Origin: Halogeometricum rufum
GTDB taxonomy: Archaea > Halobacteriota > Halobacteria > Halobacteriales > Haloferacaceae
NCBI RefSeq assembly: GCF_900112175.1
Contig: NZ_FOYT01000001.1
Location: 1,488,001-1,552,000 of the forward strand
Reading direction: 5' to 3'
Length of the DNA: 64,000 nucleotides
Made by a program: the position numbers and the translations under genes. Of this stretch, positions 34,761 through 42,663 are shown piece after piece (within the stretch, counting starts at the first letter, position 1; every line of letters begins with the position of its first letter). Below the pieces are notes generated by a model. It had not been told where the DNA came from, did no database searches, and saw only the letters and a list, made by a program, of their open reading frames with translations.

Positions 34761-35324
34761 CTACAACGAGACGCGTTCGCGCCACGCGAGCAGTTCCGAC
34801 CGGTCGCGCGTGTCCGCCGGTAGGTCGGCGAACGGGAACCACTCGGCCGCCGATATCTCGTCGTCGGGGTCCTGCACGGAGAGGTCCGCCCCGTCGGCGG
34901 CGGCGCAGAACACCGGCATGACGCCCCACGTCTCGTACTCGTCGCAGCAGATGTCGATGCGTTCGGCGATGGCGAGGCCGCGGTAGTCGGCGGCGACGCC
35001 CGCCTCCTCGTCGAGTTCGCGGACCGCCGCCTCGCGGTACGTCTCGCCGTCGCACACCTCGCCGCCGGGGAGGACCCACAGGTCCACGCCGTCGTGGCGG
35101 ACGAGGAGGAGTTCGTCTGTGTCGCGGTAGACGATGGTGTGCGCGCCGTACGGCGCGCCGGTCCGCTTCACGCGGGTCGCCAGCGTCCGGAAGCGTGGGC
35201 GCGAGACGCGCCGGGTGCGCCGTTCGTCGACGTAGTCGGTGTACCGGTCTCTGAGCCGGTGGTACGCCTGCTCGGCGCGTTGACTCGCCTCGTCCGCGAG
35301 GAACCACAGGTCGTCTACGACCAT
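34761..35324 (-). CDS. NUDIX hydrolase
   Basis: 187 aa. Complete Nudix box GGEVCDGETYREAAVRELDEEAGV in the middle of the protein, so Mg-dependent hydrolysis of a nucleoside-diphosphate-linked substrate is expected. The N-terminal 65 residues are helical and charged (LADEASQRAEQAYHRLRDRY), as in several haloarchaeal Nudix proteins. The start MVVDDLWFLADE at 35324 is preferred; an in-frame ATG at 35381 adds 19 residues. Confidence 0.88.
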   Translation of the reverse strand: MVVDDLWFLADEASQRAEQAYHRLRDRYTDYVDERRTRRVSRPRFRTLATRVKRTGAPYGAHTIVYRDTDELLLVRHDGVDLWVLPGGEVCDGETYREAAVRELDEEAGVAADYRGLAIAERIDICCDEYETWGVMPVFCAAADGADLSVQDPDDEISAAEWFPFADLPADTRDRSELLAWRERVSL

Positions 35325-35475
35325 CGCTCGGGGTCGGGCGGCCGCCTCGTTCGCGCGTCCGTGATTCTCATGCCGGCGCATTCGGCGCCGCGGCTAAAGA
35401 CGGCTTCGACACCGTGAGCGTCCGGCGCCGCGGCGAACCAGTCCGCTTTTCACCTCCGCGGTCCGCATCCGAGAT

Positions 35476-35679
35476 ATGGAATTCGACGAAGGCGACGCCG
35501 TCGTCCTGCACGACAAGCACAGCGAGTTCGACGGACAGGTCGGCGAAATCACGCAGGTCGTAGAGACGATGTTCGGCGACGAGACGTACGTCGTCAGCTT
35601 CGACGAGGGACAGGAAGTGGGCATCTCCGCGGACCAACTCGACGAGGCCGACGCGGCGGACGACGCCGACGAGGAATAG
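35476..35679 (+). CDS. Small SH3-like/KOW-type acidic protein
   Basis: 67 aa. A beta-barrel-like pattern (FDEGDAVVLHDKHSEFDGQVGEITQVV then ETYVVSFDEGQEVGISADQL) resembles KOW/DUF1918-type SH3 barrels, followed by an Asp/Glu/Ala tail. Function unknown. A T6 tract right after the stop (35687-35692) could terminate it. The RNA-binding gene follows 40 bases later. Confidence 0.65.
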   Translation: MEFDEGDAVVLHDKHSEFDGQVGEITQVVETMFGDETYVVSFDEGQEVGISADQLDEADAADDADEE

Positions 35680-35719
35680 GACGGCCTTTTTTCCGCCGGG
35701 GTGCAAACGCGGCACAGAG

Positions 35720-36166
35720 ATGCCACGCGTCCCGTTCCACTACGTAGACCTGCGGACGTTCTGCTACGAGACCGAAGACGAGAAGCGCGTCGAAGCCGCG
35801 CTCCGACACTTCCTCCCCGAGGAGTTCGAAGTCGAACGCGTCGAGAACACCGGCCACCACGGCGACCGAATCGTGGTGTTCTCCGCGCGCGCCGAACGCG
35901 CCGACGCGGTGCGTCACGTCCTCGCGACGCTGGCGGAGAGCCCGGACTTCGAGAGCCTGCTGGCCGAACTCGACGAACGCGTCACCGAGAACACCGAACT
36001 GTTCACGCGACTGGACAAGCAGGCCGCCTTCCGGGGCGAGACCCGACTCGGCGAGGGAATCACGTTCCGGGCGAAGGTCGAAGCCTACCCGGCGAAGAAG
36101 GAGGCGGCCGTCGAGAACGCCCGTGAGGCCCTGTCACAGGCGTCGGAGTTGGCCGAGGAGGATTAG
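35720..36166 (+). CDS. RNA-binding protein, predicted exosome-associated (COG1325/PF01877)
   Basis: 148 aa. Opens with PFHYVDLRTFCYETEDEKRVEAAL and contains NTGHHGDRIVVFSAR, TLAESPDFESLLAELDERV and LDKQAAFRGETRL, the conserved blocks of the archaeal family long predicted to be an exosome-linked RNA-binding subunit. Length is normal. Its stop overlaps the stop of the convergent thioredoxin-like gene (36163-36166). Confidence 0.88.
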   Translation: MPRVPFHYVDLRTFCYETEDEKRVEAALRHFLPEEFEVERVENTGHHGDRIVVFSARAERADAVRHVLATLAESPDFESLLAELDERVTENTELFTRLDKQAAFRGETRLGEGITFRAKVEAYPAKKEAAVENAREALSQASELAEED

Positions 36167-36723
36167 TCCTTCCACTTGATGGAACAGCCCTGCGACGGCG
36201 TCTCCGAGACGGGTATCTCGTCGCCGGAGATGACCGCTTCGACGGCCGTCCGCATCTCGTAGTCGGTCACTTCCTCGTCGGGCGTCATCGCGTCGTCGAT
36301 GCGCGAGTGGAACCGGAGTTCGAAGTCGTCGCCGACGTTCTCGAACAGGAACGGGTCGGGCGTGCACACCGCGCCGTACTCGCGCGCCACCGCCTGCGAC
36401 TCGTCGCGGAGGTAGGCGGTGTACTGAATCGTCCCGTCCTCGACCAGTTCCTGCATCCGGTCGAAGGAGTCGTCGGGGTACTCCGCCGCGTCGTTCGGGT
36501 TGATGCCGACGACGGCGAGTTCGTCGTACGTCCGCGCGAGGTAGTTCAGTTCGTCGAACTTCGCCTGCGCGTACGGGCAGTGGTTGCAGGTGAAGACGAC
36601 GAGCAACGCGTCGTACTCGGCGAACGAGTCGAGCGTGTACGTCTCCCCGTCGGTTCCCGGCAGCGAGAACTCCGGGGCGGCGTCGCCCTGCGACAGTTTC
36701 GAGTCGGATTCCGTCAGTACCAT
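36163..36723 (-). CDS. Thioredoxin/AhpC-TSA-like redoxin
   Basis: 186 aa. Starts LSQGDAAPEFSLPGTDGETYTLDSF, the AhpC/TSA opening, with active-site C46-N-H-C49-P in VVFTCNHCPYAQ, then GINPNDAAEYPDDSFDRM and TPDPFLFE. It belongs to the cytosolic redoxin group with CxxC rather than a single peroxidatic Cys. The ATG at 36723 is preferred; a GTG at 36735 is in frame. Confidence 0.9.
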   Translation of the reverse strand: MVLTESDSKLSQGDAAPEFSLPGTDGETYTLDSFAEYDALLVVFTCNHCPYAQAKFDELNYLARTYDELAVVGINPNDAAEYPDDSFDRMQELVEDGTIQYTAYLRDESQAVAREYGAVCTPDPFLFENVGDDFELRFHSRIDDAMTPDEEVTDYEMRTAVEAVISGDEIPVSETPSQGCSIKWKD

Positions 36724-36766
36724 CTCGCGGTGCACTACGGCCTTGAGGGGGAAAGTCGTTACTCGG

Positions 36767-37192
36767 CTACTCGACGCTGACGAGGTAGATGGCGACGAGG
36801 GCCAGTCCGATGCCGACGGCTTTCCGCGCGGTGAGCGACTCGTTCAGGAAGGCGATGCCGATGACGGAACTGAGCACGAGAAACATCCCGAAGATGGGCG
36901 AGACGATGCTCACGGGGCCCATCGACAGGGCGCGGTAGTACGCGAGGATGCCGACGGTGAGGCAGACGCCCGCCGCGAAGACGAACTTCGCCTTCGGGTG
37001 CGTCAGGTACGAGAGGGCGTCGGCGTCGTTGTAGACGACGATGGCCGCCGTGCCGACGACGAGGAGGGAGTTGGCCATCAACGCCGCGACGTTGCTCGGA
37101 ATCTTCGGCGACCCCGTCGTCGCGACACTCATCAACGGCGAGACGAACGCGTAGGCGACGAGGGCGAGGACGGCCCACGGGAGATAGTTCAT
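36767..37192 (-). CDS. Half-size EamA/DMT-family transporter
   Basis: 141 aa with five hydrophobic segments, covering one EamA repeat (ALSMGPVSIVSPIFGMFLVLSSVIGIAFLNESLTARKAVGIGLALVAIYLVS is the signature half). Full-length EamA carriers have two such repeats, so this protein would need to dimerise as EmrE does. The organisation is known in prokaryotes (single-repeat DMT). Substrate unknown. Confidence 0.82.
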   Translation of the reverse strand: MNYLPWAVLALVAYAFVSPLMSVATTGSPKIPSNVAALMANSLLVVGTAAIVVYNDADALSYLTHPKAKFVFAAGVCLTVGILAYYRALSMGPVSIVSPIFGMFLVLSSVIGIAFLNESLTARKAVGIGLALVAIYLVSVE

Positions 37193-37243
37193 CGGTGTCG
37201 TGGTTGCGGGGGCCCAGAGTTGACCGTTTCGACCTGCGTCGGC

Positions 37244-38620
37244 CTACCCGGCGGCGACGCGCGGGGCACCGGCCGTCGTCCCGGCGGGGGCGGCGACGCG
37301 CGACTGACTGTCCCGTTGCGTCTCCGGCGGGAACCGCTGGCTGTCGACGAACTCGACGGTCACCGTCGGCTCCCGGTCGGTCTTCGACGTTATCCGGTCT
37401 CTGATGCGCCGGGACAGGTCCGGATACGTCTCGTCGGCCGGCGTCCGGACGGTGACGGTCACGGCTTGGGACTCCGCGAACGGCGGCCCCGGGTTGAACC
37501 CGGCCTGCACGCCCACGAGTTCCAGGTCCTCGTACCCCCCTCGGTCGAGCGTCTCCTCGACGGCGACGTTCGCGTCCCGTTCGAACCCGATGTGCGTCGA
37601 CAGCACGCCGCCGGCGGCGGCGAACAGGACGAGGAGGGCGACGGCGACGGCGATGGACGACCCGAACCGCCGGAGCGAGACGTTCGCGAACAGGTCGTCC
37701 GCGTCCCACGCGTCGGGGCGGTAGCCGAGGTACCAGAAGACGGCGACGCCCGAGACGTGTATCGACGCGGCGTTCACGACGAGGAGGACGAACGCCCCGA
37801 GCGCGATGGAGGGCTGTCCCCAGACGATACCGATGCCGACGGCGGCGGCGGCGGGGATGAGCGCCGCCGCTATCATGACGCCGACCAGCGCGGCGGAGAT
37901 GCCGGTCGCTATCCCCACGGCGCCCGCGGCGCCCGCGCAGACGCCGATGACGAGGGAGAGCAACCCCGGCGAGATTCGCTGGGCTATCTGTGCGGTCGTC
38001 GACGGGCGTAACGAGGGCGGCAACAGCACGCCGCTCTTGAGGGCCAACCCGAACGCCGCGGAGCCGAGGATGGCGAGGCCGAGGCCGAGCAACTGCGTCT
38101 TGAACCCCTCCAGAATCATCTCGCGTTCGGTGAGCACCGTGCCGACGCTGGCGGTCAGCGCGGACCCGACCAGCGGCGCGATGACCATCGACCCGACGAC
38201 CAGCGCCGGCGCGTCGAGGAGGAGGCCGGCCGTCGCGACGATGGCGCTGAGCGCGGTCAGCGTGTAGAAGGTGAACGCGTCTGGGAGGAGGCTGAGCGCC
38301 TGCGACCGGAGTTCCTCGACGGCGATGCTGCTGTCCTCTTCCTCTCCGACCACGAACCGCTCTTCCACCTCGCCCATGTTCTCCGAGAGCGCCGACGTGG
38401 CGTCGGAGACGACGGTGAACGCGTGTTCGTCGTGGCCGGCCGCGTCGAACTTCTCGAAGACGATTTCGACGGCCTGTTCGGGTATCGGGAACTCGACGAC
38501 GAACAGGTCGCTGCGACCGCTGGCCTCCCGGTAGACGATGTAGTCGATGTTCTCGGACTCGAGGACGTCGACGACGCCGTCTCGGTCGTCTTCGTGGATG
38601 AGCGTCCGGACTAACCTCAC
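37244..38620 (-). CDS. DUF389 (TIGR00341-type) membrane protein
   Basis: 458 aa. N-terminal cytosolic domain (about 1-105) with RLVRTLIHEDDRDGVVDVL, then about eight hydrophobic segments holding DALSAIVATAGLLLD-like and APLVGSALTASVGTVL family blocks, and a C-terminal extracytoplasmic domain. GTG at 38620 is chosen because the protein then begins MRLVRTLI as relatives do, and a TATA box lies 26 bases upstream; TTG at 38632 or GTG at 38626 are alternatives. Function of the family is unknown. Confidence 0.85.
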   Translation of the reverse strand: MRLVRTLIHEDDRDGVVDVLESENIDYIVYREASGRSDLFVVEFPIPEQAVEIVFEKFDAAGHDEHAFTVVSDATSALSENMGEVEERFVVGEEEDSSIAVEELRSQALSLLPDAFTFYTLTALSAIVATAGLLLDAPALVVGSMVIAPLVGSALTASVGTVLTEREMILEGFKTQLLGLGLAILGSAAFGLALKSGVLLPPSLRPSTTAQIAQRISPGLLSLVIGVCAGAAGAVGIATGISAALVGVMIAAALIPAAAAVGIGIVWGQPSIALGAFVLLVVNAASIHVSGVAVFWYLGYRPDAWDADDLFANVSLRRFGSSIAVAVALLVLFAAAGGVLSTHIGFERDANVAVEETLDRGGYEDLELVGVQAGFNPGPPFAESQAVTVTVRTPADETYPDLSRRIRDRITSKTDREPTVTVEFVDSQRFPPETQRDSQSRVAAPAGTTAGAPRVAAG

Positions 38621-38645
38621 TCCCACTTCCAACGAGCGAACGACG

Positions 38646-38652
38646 GTTAAGT
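38646..38652 (-). promoter_or_regulatory. TATA box for the DUF389 gene
   Basis: ACTTAAC on the minus strand, 26 bases before the GTG at 38620; it helps decide that start. Confidence 0.45.
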
Positions 38653-38790
38653 CGTCTTGCCGTCGTGTCAGCCCGTACCGACGTTCGGCACGCCTCCTCG
38701 GTCCGTCCGCCGCCGAGGAGAGGTTTACTTTCTAACGCTCTTTTCCCTCAGAAGATGACGTTAGCAACCTATCTCTGCTACTGTGCGAAC

Positions 38791-38798
38791 ATTTTATG
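38791..38798 (+). promoter_or_regulatory. TATA box for the small zinc-finger gene
   Basis: ATTTTATG, about 26-33 bases before the ATG at 38824, in an AT-richer stretch (38741-38800). Confidence 0.55.
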
Positions 38799-38823
38799 AC
38801 TCTGGGGGCGCATTAGTGCCAGT

Positions 38824-39021
38824 ATGTCTCAGTCAGAACCGCCGTCGGAGATAGCGTACTCGTGGGACGACCCGGACCGCTGTCCGTTCTGCATGACGGA
38901 GTTGGCCGACCCGGGCGCGGGGTTCGTCGAACACCTCGACGACAGTCCCGTCTGCGAGAGCGGGTTCGAGACGTGGCGCACGTCCGTCGCCGACGACATG
39001 CGCGGCGAGTGGTCCGGGTAG
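38824..39021 (+). CDS. Small C2HC-type zinc-finger protein
   Basis: 65 aa. A single zinc-finger-like set: CPFCMTEL (CxxC at 20-23), His in FVEHLDDSPVC and Cys40. Acidic and short, as in several haloarchaeal zinc-finger micro-proteins; some of these affect biofilm or motility, but no role can be assigned here. Strong leaderless promoter. Confidence 0.75.
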   Translation: MSQSEPPSEIAYSWDDPDRCPFCMTELADPGAGFVEHLDDSPVCESGFETWRTSVADDMRGEWSG

Positions 39022-39118
39022 TCGGACCCCTGGTCTCCGAGCAGGACTCGACCGGGCGGGACGCGAGAAACCGACACTGCCGCTGAACGGGGCGCACCGA
39101 TGCCGGGACTCGCGTCCC

Positions 39119-39979
39119 CTAGCCGACCCACACGTCGGCGAAGGCGTCGAAGAAGTCCGACCCGGAGTTCACGAGGACGTGGTCCGCGCGGAGCGTCGTC
39201 GCCCGGTCGGAGATGGCTTCGACGTGCGACTCCAGTCGGTCGTGGTACTGACCGGCCAACGCCCCGCCGAAGTACGACCGGCGGGAGTCGCCCGACTCGG
39301 GGTCCTCGAAGATGGTGTCGCCCGTCACGTCGGGGTCGAGTTCCTCCGGCGCGAGCGTCTGGACGAGGATGACGTCGTTGTCACCGAGGGCCGCCACGGC
39401 GGACTCCACGTCGTCGGGGTCGGTGAGGAAGTCGCTGACGACGACGACCAGCGAACGGGAGTGGATGGTGCTGGCGTACTCCTCCATGGCGCCGACGAGG
39501 TCGGCGCTTCCGGCCAACTCCGCCTCGTTCAACAGGTCCACGACGCGCAGCAGGTCGCCGTGGTTCGACCGTCCGGTGTCGAGGCGCGTCGGCCGGTCCA
39601 GAAACGTCGAGAAGCGGAAGTCGTTGTTCTCCTCGACGGTGAGGTAGGCGAAGCCCAGTCCGATCTTGGCGCCGAACTCGAACTTGTGGGCGTCGCCCTC
39701 GCCGAAGTCCATCGACGCCGAGGTGTCCACGAGGACGTGGACGGTGAGGTTTCGCTCCTCCTCGAACTGCTTGACGTAGAACTCCTCGGTCCGGGCGTAC
39801 ACGCGCCAGTCGATGAGACGGGTGTCGTCGCCCGGCGAGTACCGGCGGTAGTCGCTGAACGTCAACCCCTCGCCGACGCTCCGGGACTCCTGTTCGCCCT
39901 GCTGGACGTCCTCGGAGATGCGCTTCAGCGAGGCGTCGAACCGCTCCAGTTCGGCGAAGAAGTCCGGGTCGATGGTCAT
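39119..39979 (-). CDS. DUF58 protein with VWA domain
   Basis: 286 aa. DUF58 core SVGEGLTFSDYRRYSPGDDTRLIDWRVYART followed by a von Willebrand A domain with MIDAS motif DTSAS (in VHVLVDTSASMDF). The start at 39979 overlaps the moxR stop (TAATG). DUF58 and MoxR are constant partners: MoxR is thought to act as an AAA+ chaperone that activates VWA-bearing proteins. Last gene of the minus-strand operon. Confidence 0.92.
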   Translation of the reverse strand: MTIDPDFFAELERFDASLKRISEDVQQGEQESRSVGEGLTFSDYRRYSPGDDTRLIDWRVYARTEEFYVKQFEEERNLTVHVLVDTSASMDFGEGDAHKFEFGAKIGLGFAYLTVEENNDFRFSTFLDRPTRLDTGRSNHGDLLRVVDLLNEAELAGSADLVGAMEEYASTIHSRSLVVVVSDFLTDPDDVESAVAALGDNDVILVQTLAPEELDPDVTGDTIFEDPESGDSRRSYFGGALAGQYHDRLESHVEAISDRATTLRADHVLVNSGSDFFDAFADVWVG

Positions 39980-40923
39980 TATGCTTGGTCGACGAGTTGT
40001 CGGACCGCGTCGTCCGGCGTCGTCCCCTCGCGTTCGGCGCGGAAGTCCAGCAGGATGCGGTGTCTGAGGATGGGCGGGGCCATGTCGACCACGTCCTCCC
40101 AACTGACGTGCGAGCGACCCGCGAGGAACGCGCTGGCCTTCGCCGCGAGGACGAGACCCATGCTCGCCCGCGGACTCGCCCCGTACTCGACCATCTCGGC
40201 CTCGCGCGTCGAGCGGACCAGTCTGACCGTCCGGTCCCGGATGTCGTCCGCGATGGGCGTCTGTCGGACGTACTCCTGTGCGCGCTGGAGTTCCTCGCGC
40301 CCGAAGACGCGTTCGACGTCGGGCGCCTCGACCTCGCCGGTGTAGCGGTTCACTATCTCGAACTCCTCGTCCTCCGTGGGGTAGTCCACGACGATCTTCA
40401 TCAGGAAGCGGTCCGTCTGCGCCTCCGGCAGCGGGTAGGTGCCGCCCTGGTCGATGGGGTTCTGCGTCGCGAGGACGAAGAACGGCCGGGGAAGTTCGTA
40501 CGTCGCGCCGGCCGCCGTCACCTGCTGTTCCTGCATCGCCTCCAGCAGTGCGGCCTGCGTCTTCGGCGTCGCGCGGTTTATCTCGTCGGCGAGGACGATG
40601 TTGGCGAACACCGGCCCCTTCTCGAACACGAACTCCCGCCCCTCCGCGGACTCGCGGATTATCTCGGTCCCCGTGATGTCCGACGGCATGAGGTCCGGCG
40701 TGTTCTGGATGCGGGAGAAGGAGAGGTCCGTCACCTCGGCCATCGTCCGCACCAGCGTCGTCTTCCCGAGGCCCGGGTTCGACTCCAGCAGGGCGTTGCC
40801 GTCGCAGAGGATGCAGACCAGCAGTCGCTCTACCACCTCCGACTGGCCGACGATTCGCTTCGCTATCTCGCCGCGGACGCGGGACAGTTTCTCCTGCACT
40901 CGGTCGATGTCGTCTGGTGCCAT
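39979..40923 (-). CDS. MoxR-family AAA+ ATPase
   Basis: 314 aa. Walker A in ALLESNPGLGKTTLV, Walker B in IVLADEINRATPKTQAALLEAMQE, sensor 1 ATQNPIDQGGTYPLPEAQ, and the C-terminal lid with GASPRASMGLVLAAKASAFL. Full-length MoxR. Overlaps the DUF58 gene and follows the membrane-protein gene by 7 bases, so it belongs to the Bat/MoxR operon that ends the block. Confidence 0.95.
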   Translation of the reverse strand: MAPDDIDRVQEKLSRVRGEIAKRIVGQSEVVERLLVCILCDGNALLESNPGLGKTTLVRTMAEVTDLSFSRIQNTPDLMPSDITGTEIIRESAEGREFVFEKGPVFANIVLADEINRATPKTQAALLEAMQEQQVTAAGATYELPRPFFVLATQNPIDQGGTYPLPEAQTDRFLMKIVVDYPTEDEEFEIVNRYTGEVEAPDVERVFGREELQRAQEYVRQTPIADDIRDRTVRLVRSTREAEMVEYGASPRASMGLVLAAKASAFLAGRSHVSWEDVVDMAPPILRHRILLDFRAEREGTTPDDAVRQLVDQA

Positions 40924-40930
40924 TGTCGTC

Positions 40931-42058
40931 TCAGGTGTCGTCTTCGTCGTCTTCGTCGTCTCGCTCGCGTATCTGCAAGTTGTACTCCCTGATGAGGTCG
41001 GCGTCCTCGACGTTCTCGGCCTCGGCGTAGCCCGCCTCTTGGCTCTCGACGGCCGCGTCGGCGAACCCGCCGTCGTCGTAGGCGGAGGGCGGAGCGGTCG
41101 ACCCGCCCTGCCCCTCGCCGCTTCCGGTCCCCTGGACGGAGGCGTTGATGCTCTCGTCGCCGGCGGAGACGTTCTCGGCGTCGCCGAGAATCTGCTCGCC
41201 GTCGCGGAGTTCCTCGTCCTCGTCGCTCGGGTCTTCGGTGGGTCGACCCTGCGGGCCGTCGTCGCCGCCGCCGTCGAACGTGTCGGTCAGGTCGAGGCCC
41301 ACGACGGCGACCTGGATGCTGGCGAGGCTGACGACGACGACGAGCAACGCGGTGACGACGACGCGACGGGTGCCGACGAGTTCGAAACTCGACGTGCCGC
41401 GCAGACCGTCGAGGACGTCCTCGTAGAGGCGGCGGGCCATCGCCGAGTTCGCGCCGTGGTCCACGCTGTCGCGCGCGGTTCGGAGCGCCTCCCGCACCGA
41501 CGGGTTGGCCGACTCGAACTGCTCGACGAGGGGTCGTCGCGTCCGCAGGAGGAACTCCGCGCCGAACGCGACGACGCCGAGGGCGAGGCCGACCAGCGAC
41601 GCGCCGTGAATCGTCCGCGGGACGACGCCGGCCGTCCCGGCGACGGACGCCGGGAGCCGAATCGCCGCGGCCAGCGACTCCGGCCGGAACAGGCGGAGCA
41701 GGAGGTTGACCGCGAGGGCGACGAGGGCGGCGTCGAGGGCGGCGTAGAGGAACGCCACCTTCCGCCCCTCGCGGCGGACCTCCGCGAGGGCCGCGCGCAT
41801 CCGGAGCGTCGAGTTGTCCGTCTCGGCGGCCGCGGCGTCCGTCTCGACGGGGTCGGCGTCCCTCGCGGCCGTCCGGTCCCCGCTCTCGCCGTCGGTCGCC
41901 GGGTCCGGGTCGGTCCCCGGGGCGGCGTCCACTGCGTCCGTCTCCCGCGCGTCGGCGGCGTCCGGGTCGGTTCCGGAGTCGCCGTCCGTCTCGCCGCCGA
42001 GGGTCACGTCGAACCCCGCGTCCTCGTCGAACTCTCGTTCGTCGGGTTCGTCGCTCAT
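40931..42058 (-). CDS. Membrane protein of the MoxR/Bat operon
   Basis: 375 aa. The first 110 residues are an acidic low-complexity leader (Asp/Thr/Glu/Ala), then membrane segments near VAFLYAALDAALVALAVNLLL, SLVGLALGVVAFGAEFLL and VVVTALLVVVVSLASIQVAVVGL, then an acidic C-terminal domain ending in a Glu/Asp cluster. The start at 42058 overlaps the upstream coiled-coil gene stop (ATGA). Found in this operon in haloarchaea; biochemical role unknown. Confidence 0.75.
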   Translation of the reverse strand: MSDEPDEREFDEDAGFDVTLGGETDGDSGTDPDAADARETDAVDAAPGTDPDPATDGESGDRTAARDADPVETDAAAAETDNSTLRMRAALAEVRREGRKVAFLYAALDAALVALAVNLLLRLFRPESLAAAIRLPASVAGTAGVVPRTIHGASLVGLALGVVAFGAEFLLRTRRPLVEQFESANPSVREALRTARDSVDHGANSAMARRLYEDVLDGLRGTSSFELVGTRRVVVTALLVVVVSLASIQVAVVGLDLTDTFDGGGDDGPQGRPTEDPSDEDEELRDGEQILGDAENVSAGDESINASVQGTGSGEGQGGSTAPPSAYDDGGFADAAVESQEAGYAEAENVEDADLIREYNLQIRERDDEDDEDDT

Positions 42059-42663
42059 CAGCGACACTCCGACGGGACGGAGCCGTTTTGCGCGTCGGCC
42101 AGGTCGTCACACACCGAGTCGAGGTCGTCACGCAGGTCGCCGTTCTCGTCCTGCAGGTCGTCCACTCGCTCGGAGAGGTCCTGGTTCTCGTCTTCGAGGT
42201 CCGACACGCTGCTCTCTAGCTCCTCGTTCTCCTGTTCGAGTTCGCTCACCCGGTCTTCGAGGTCCGAGATGGTGCTCCGCGCCTCGTCGAGGTTCTCGCG
42301 GACGGCCTCCAACTGGTCGCGGCTCTCCTGCAGCGACGCCTCGGTCTCCTCCAGTTCGCTCTGCGTCTGGTTCAGCAGCCGTTCCGTCGACTCCAACTCG
42401 GAGGCGACCTGCCCCACGTCCCCCTCCGTCTGCTGGAGGCTCTGGTTCAGGTCCGCGACGCGTTCCCGGAGTATCTGCAGTTCGGTTCGCGCGTTCTCCA
42501 GTTCCTGGCGAAGCTCCTCGTTCCGGTCGCGCAACTGCTCGTTCTGCGCCTCCAGGTCGCTCGCCGACGACTGATAGACGACCGTCGCGCCGACGGTTCC
42601 CGCGAGGAGGAGGGCGACGACGGCGACGACGGCGAGGTTGATGGGGCGGCCGATGAAGCTCAT
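42058..42663 (-). CDS. Membrane-anchored coiled-coil protein
   Basis: 201 aa. One N-terminal membrane segment (about 10-31: AVVAVVALLLAGTVGATVVY) is followed by about 140 residues of near-continuous heptad coiled coil (LEAQNEQLRDRNEELRQELE ... LEQENEELESSVSDLEDENQDL) and two Cys near the end (CDDLADAQNGSVPSEC). Possible scaffold or spacer for the VWA proteins beside it; it overlaps both neighbours by 1-4 bases. No family recognised beyond the coiled coil. Confidence 0.8.
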   Translation of the reverse strand: MSFIGRPINLAVVAVVALLLAGTVGATVVYQSSASDLEAQNEQLRDRNEELRQELENARTELQILRERVADLNQSLQQTEGDVGQVASELESTERLLNQTQSELEETEASLQESRDQLEAVRENLDEARSTISDLEDRVSELEQENEELESSVSDLEDENQDLSERVDDLQDENGDLRDDLDSVCDDLADAQNGSVPSECR

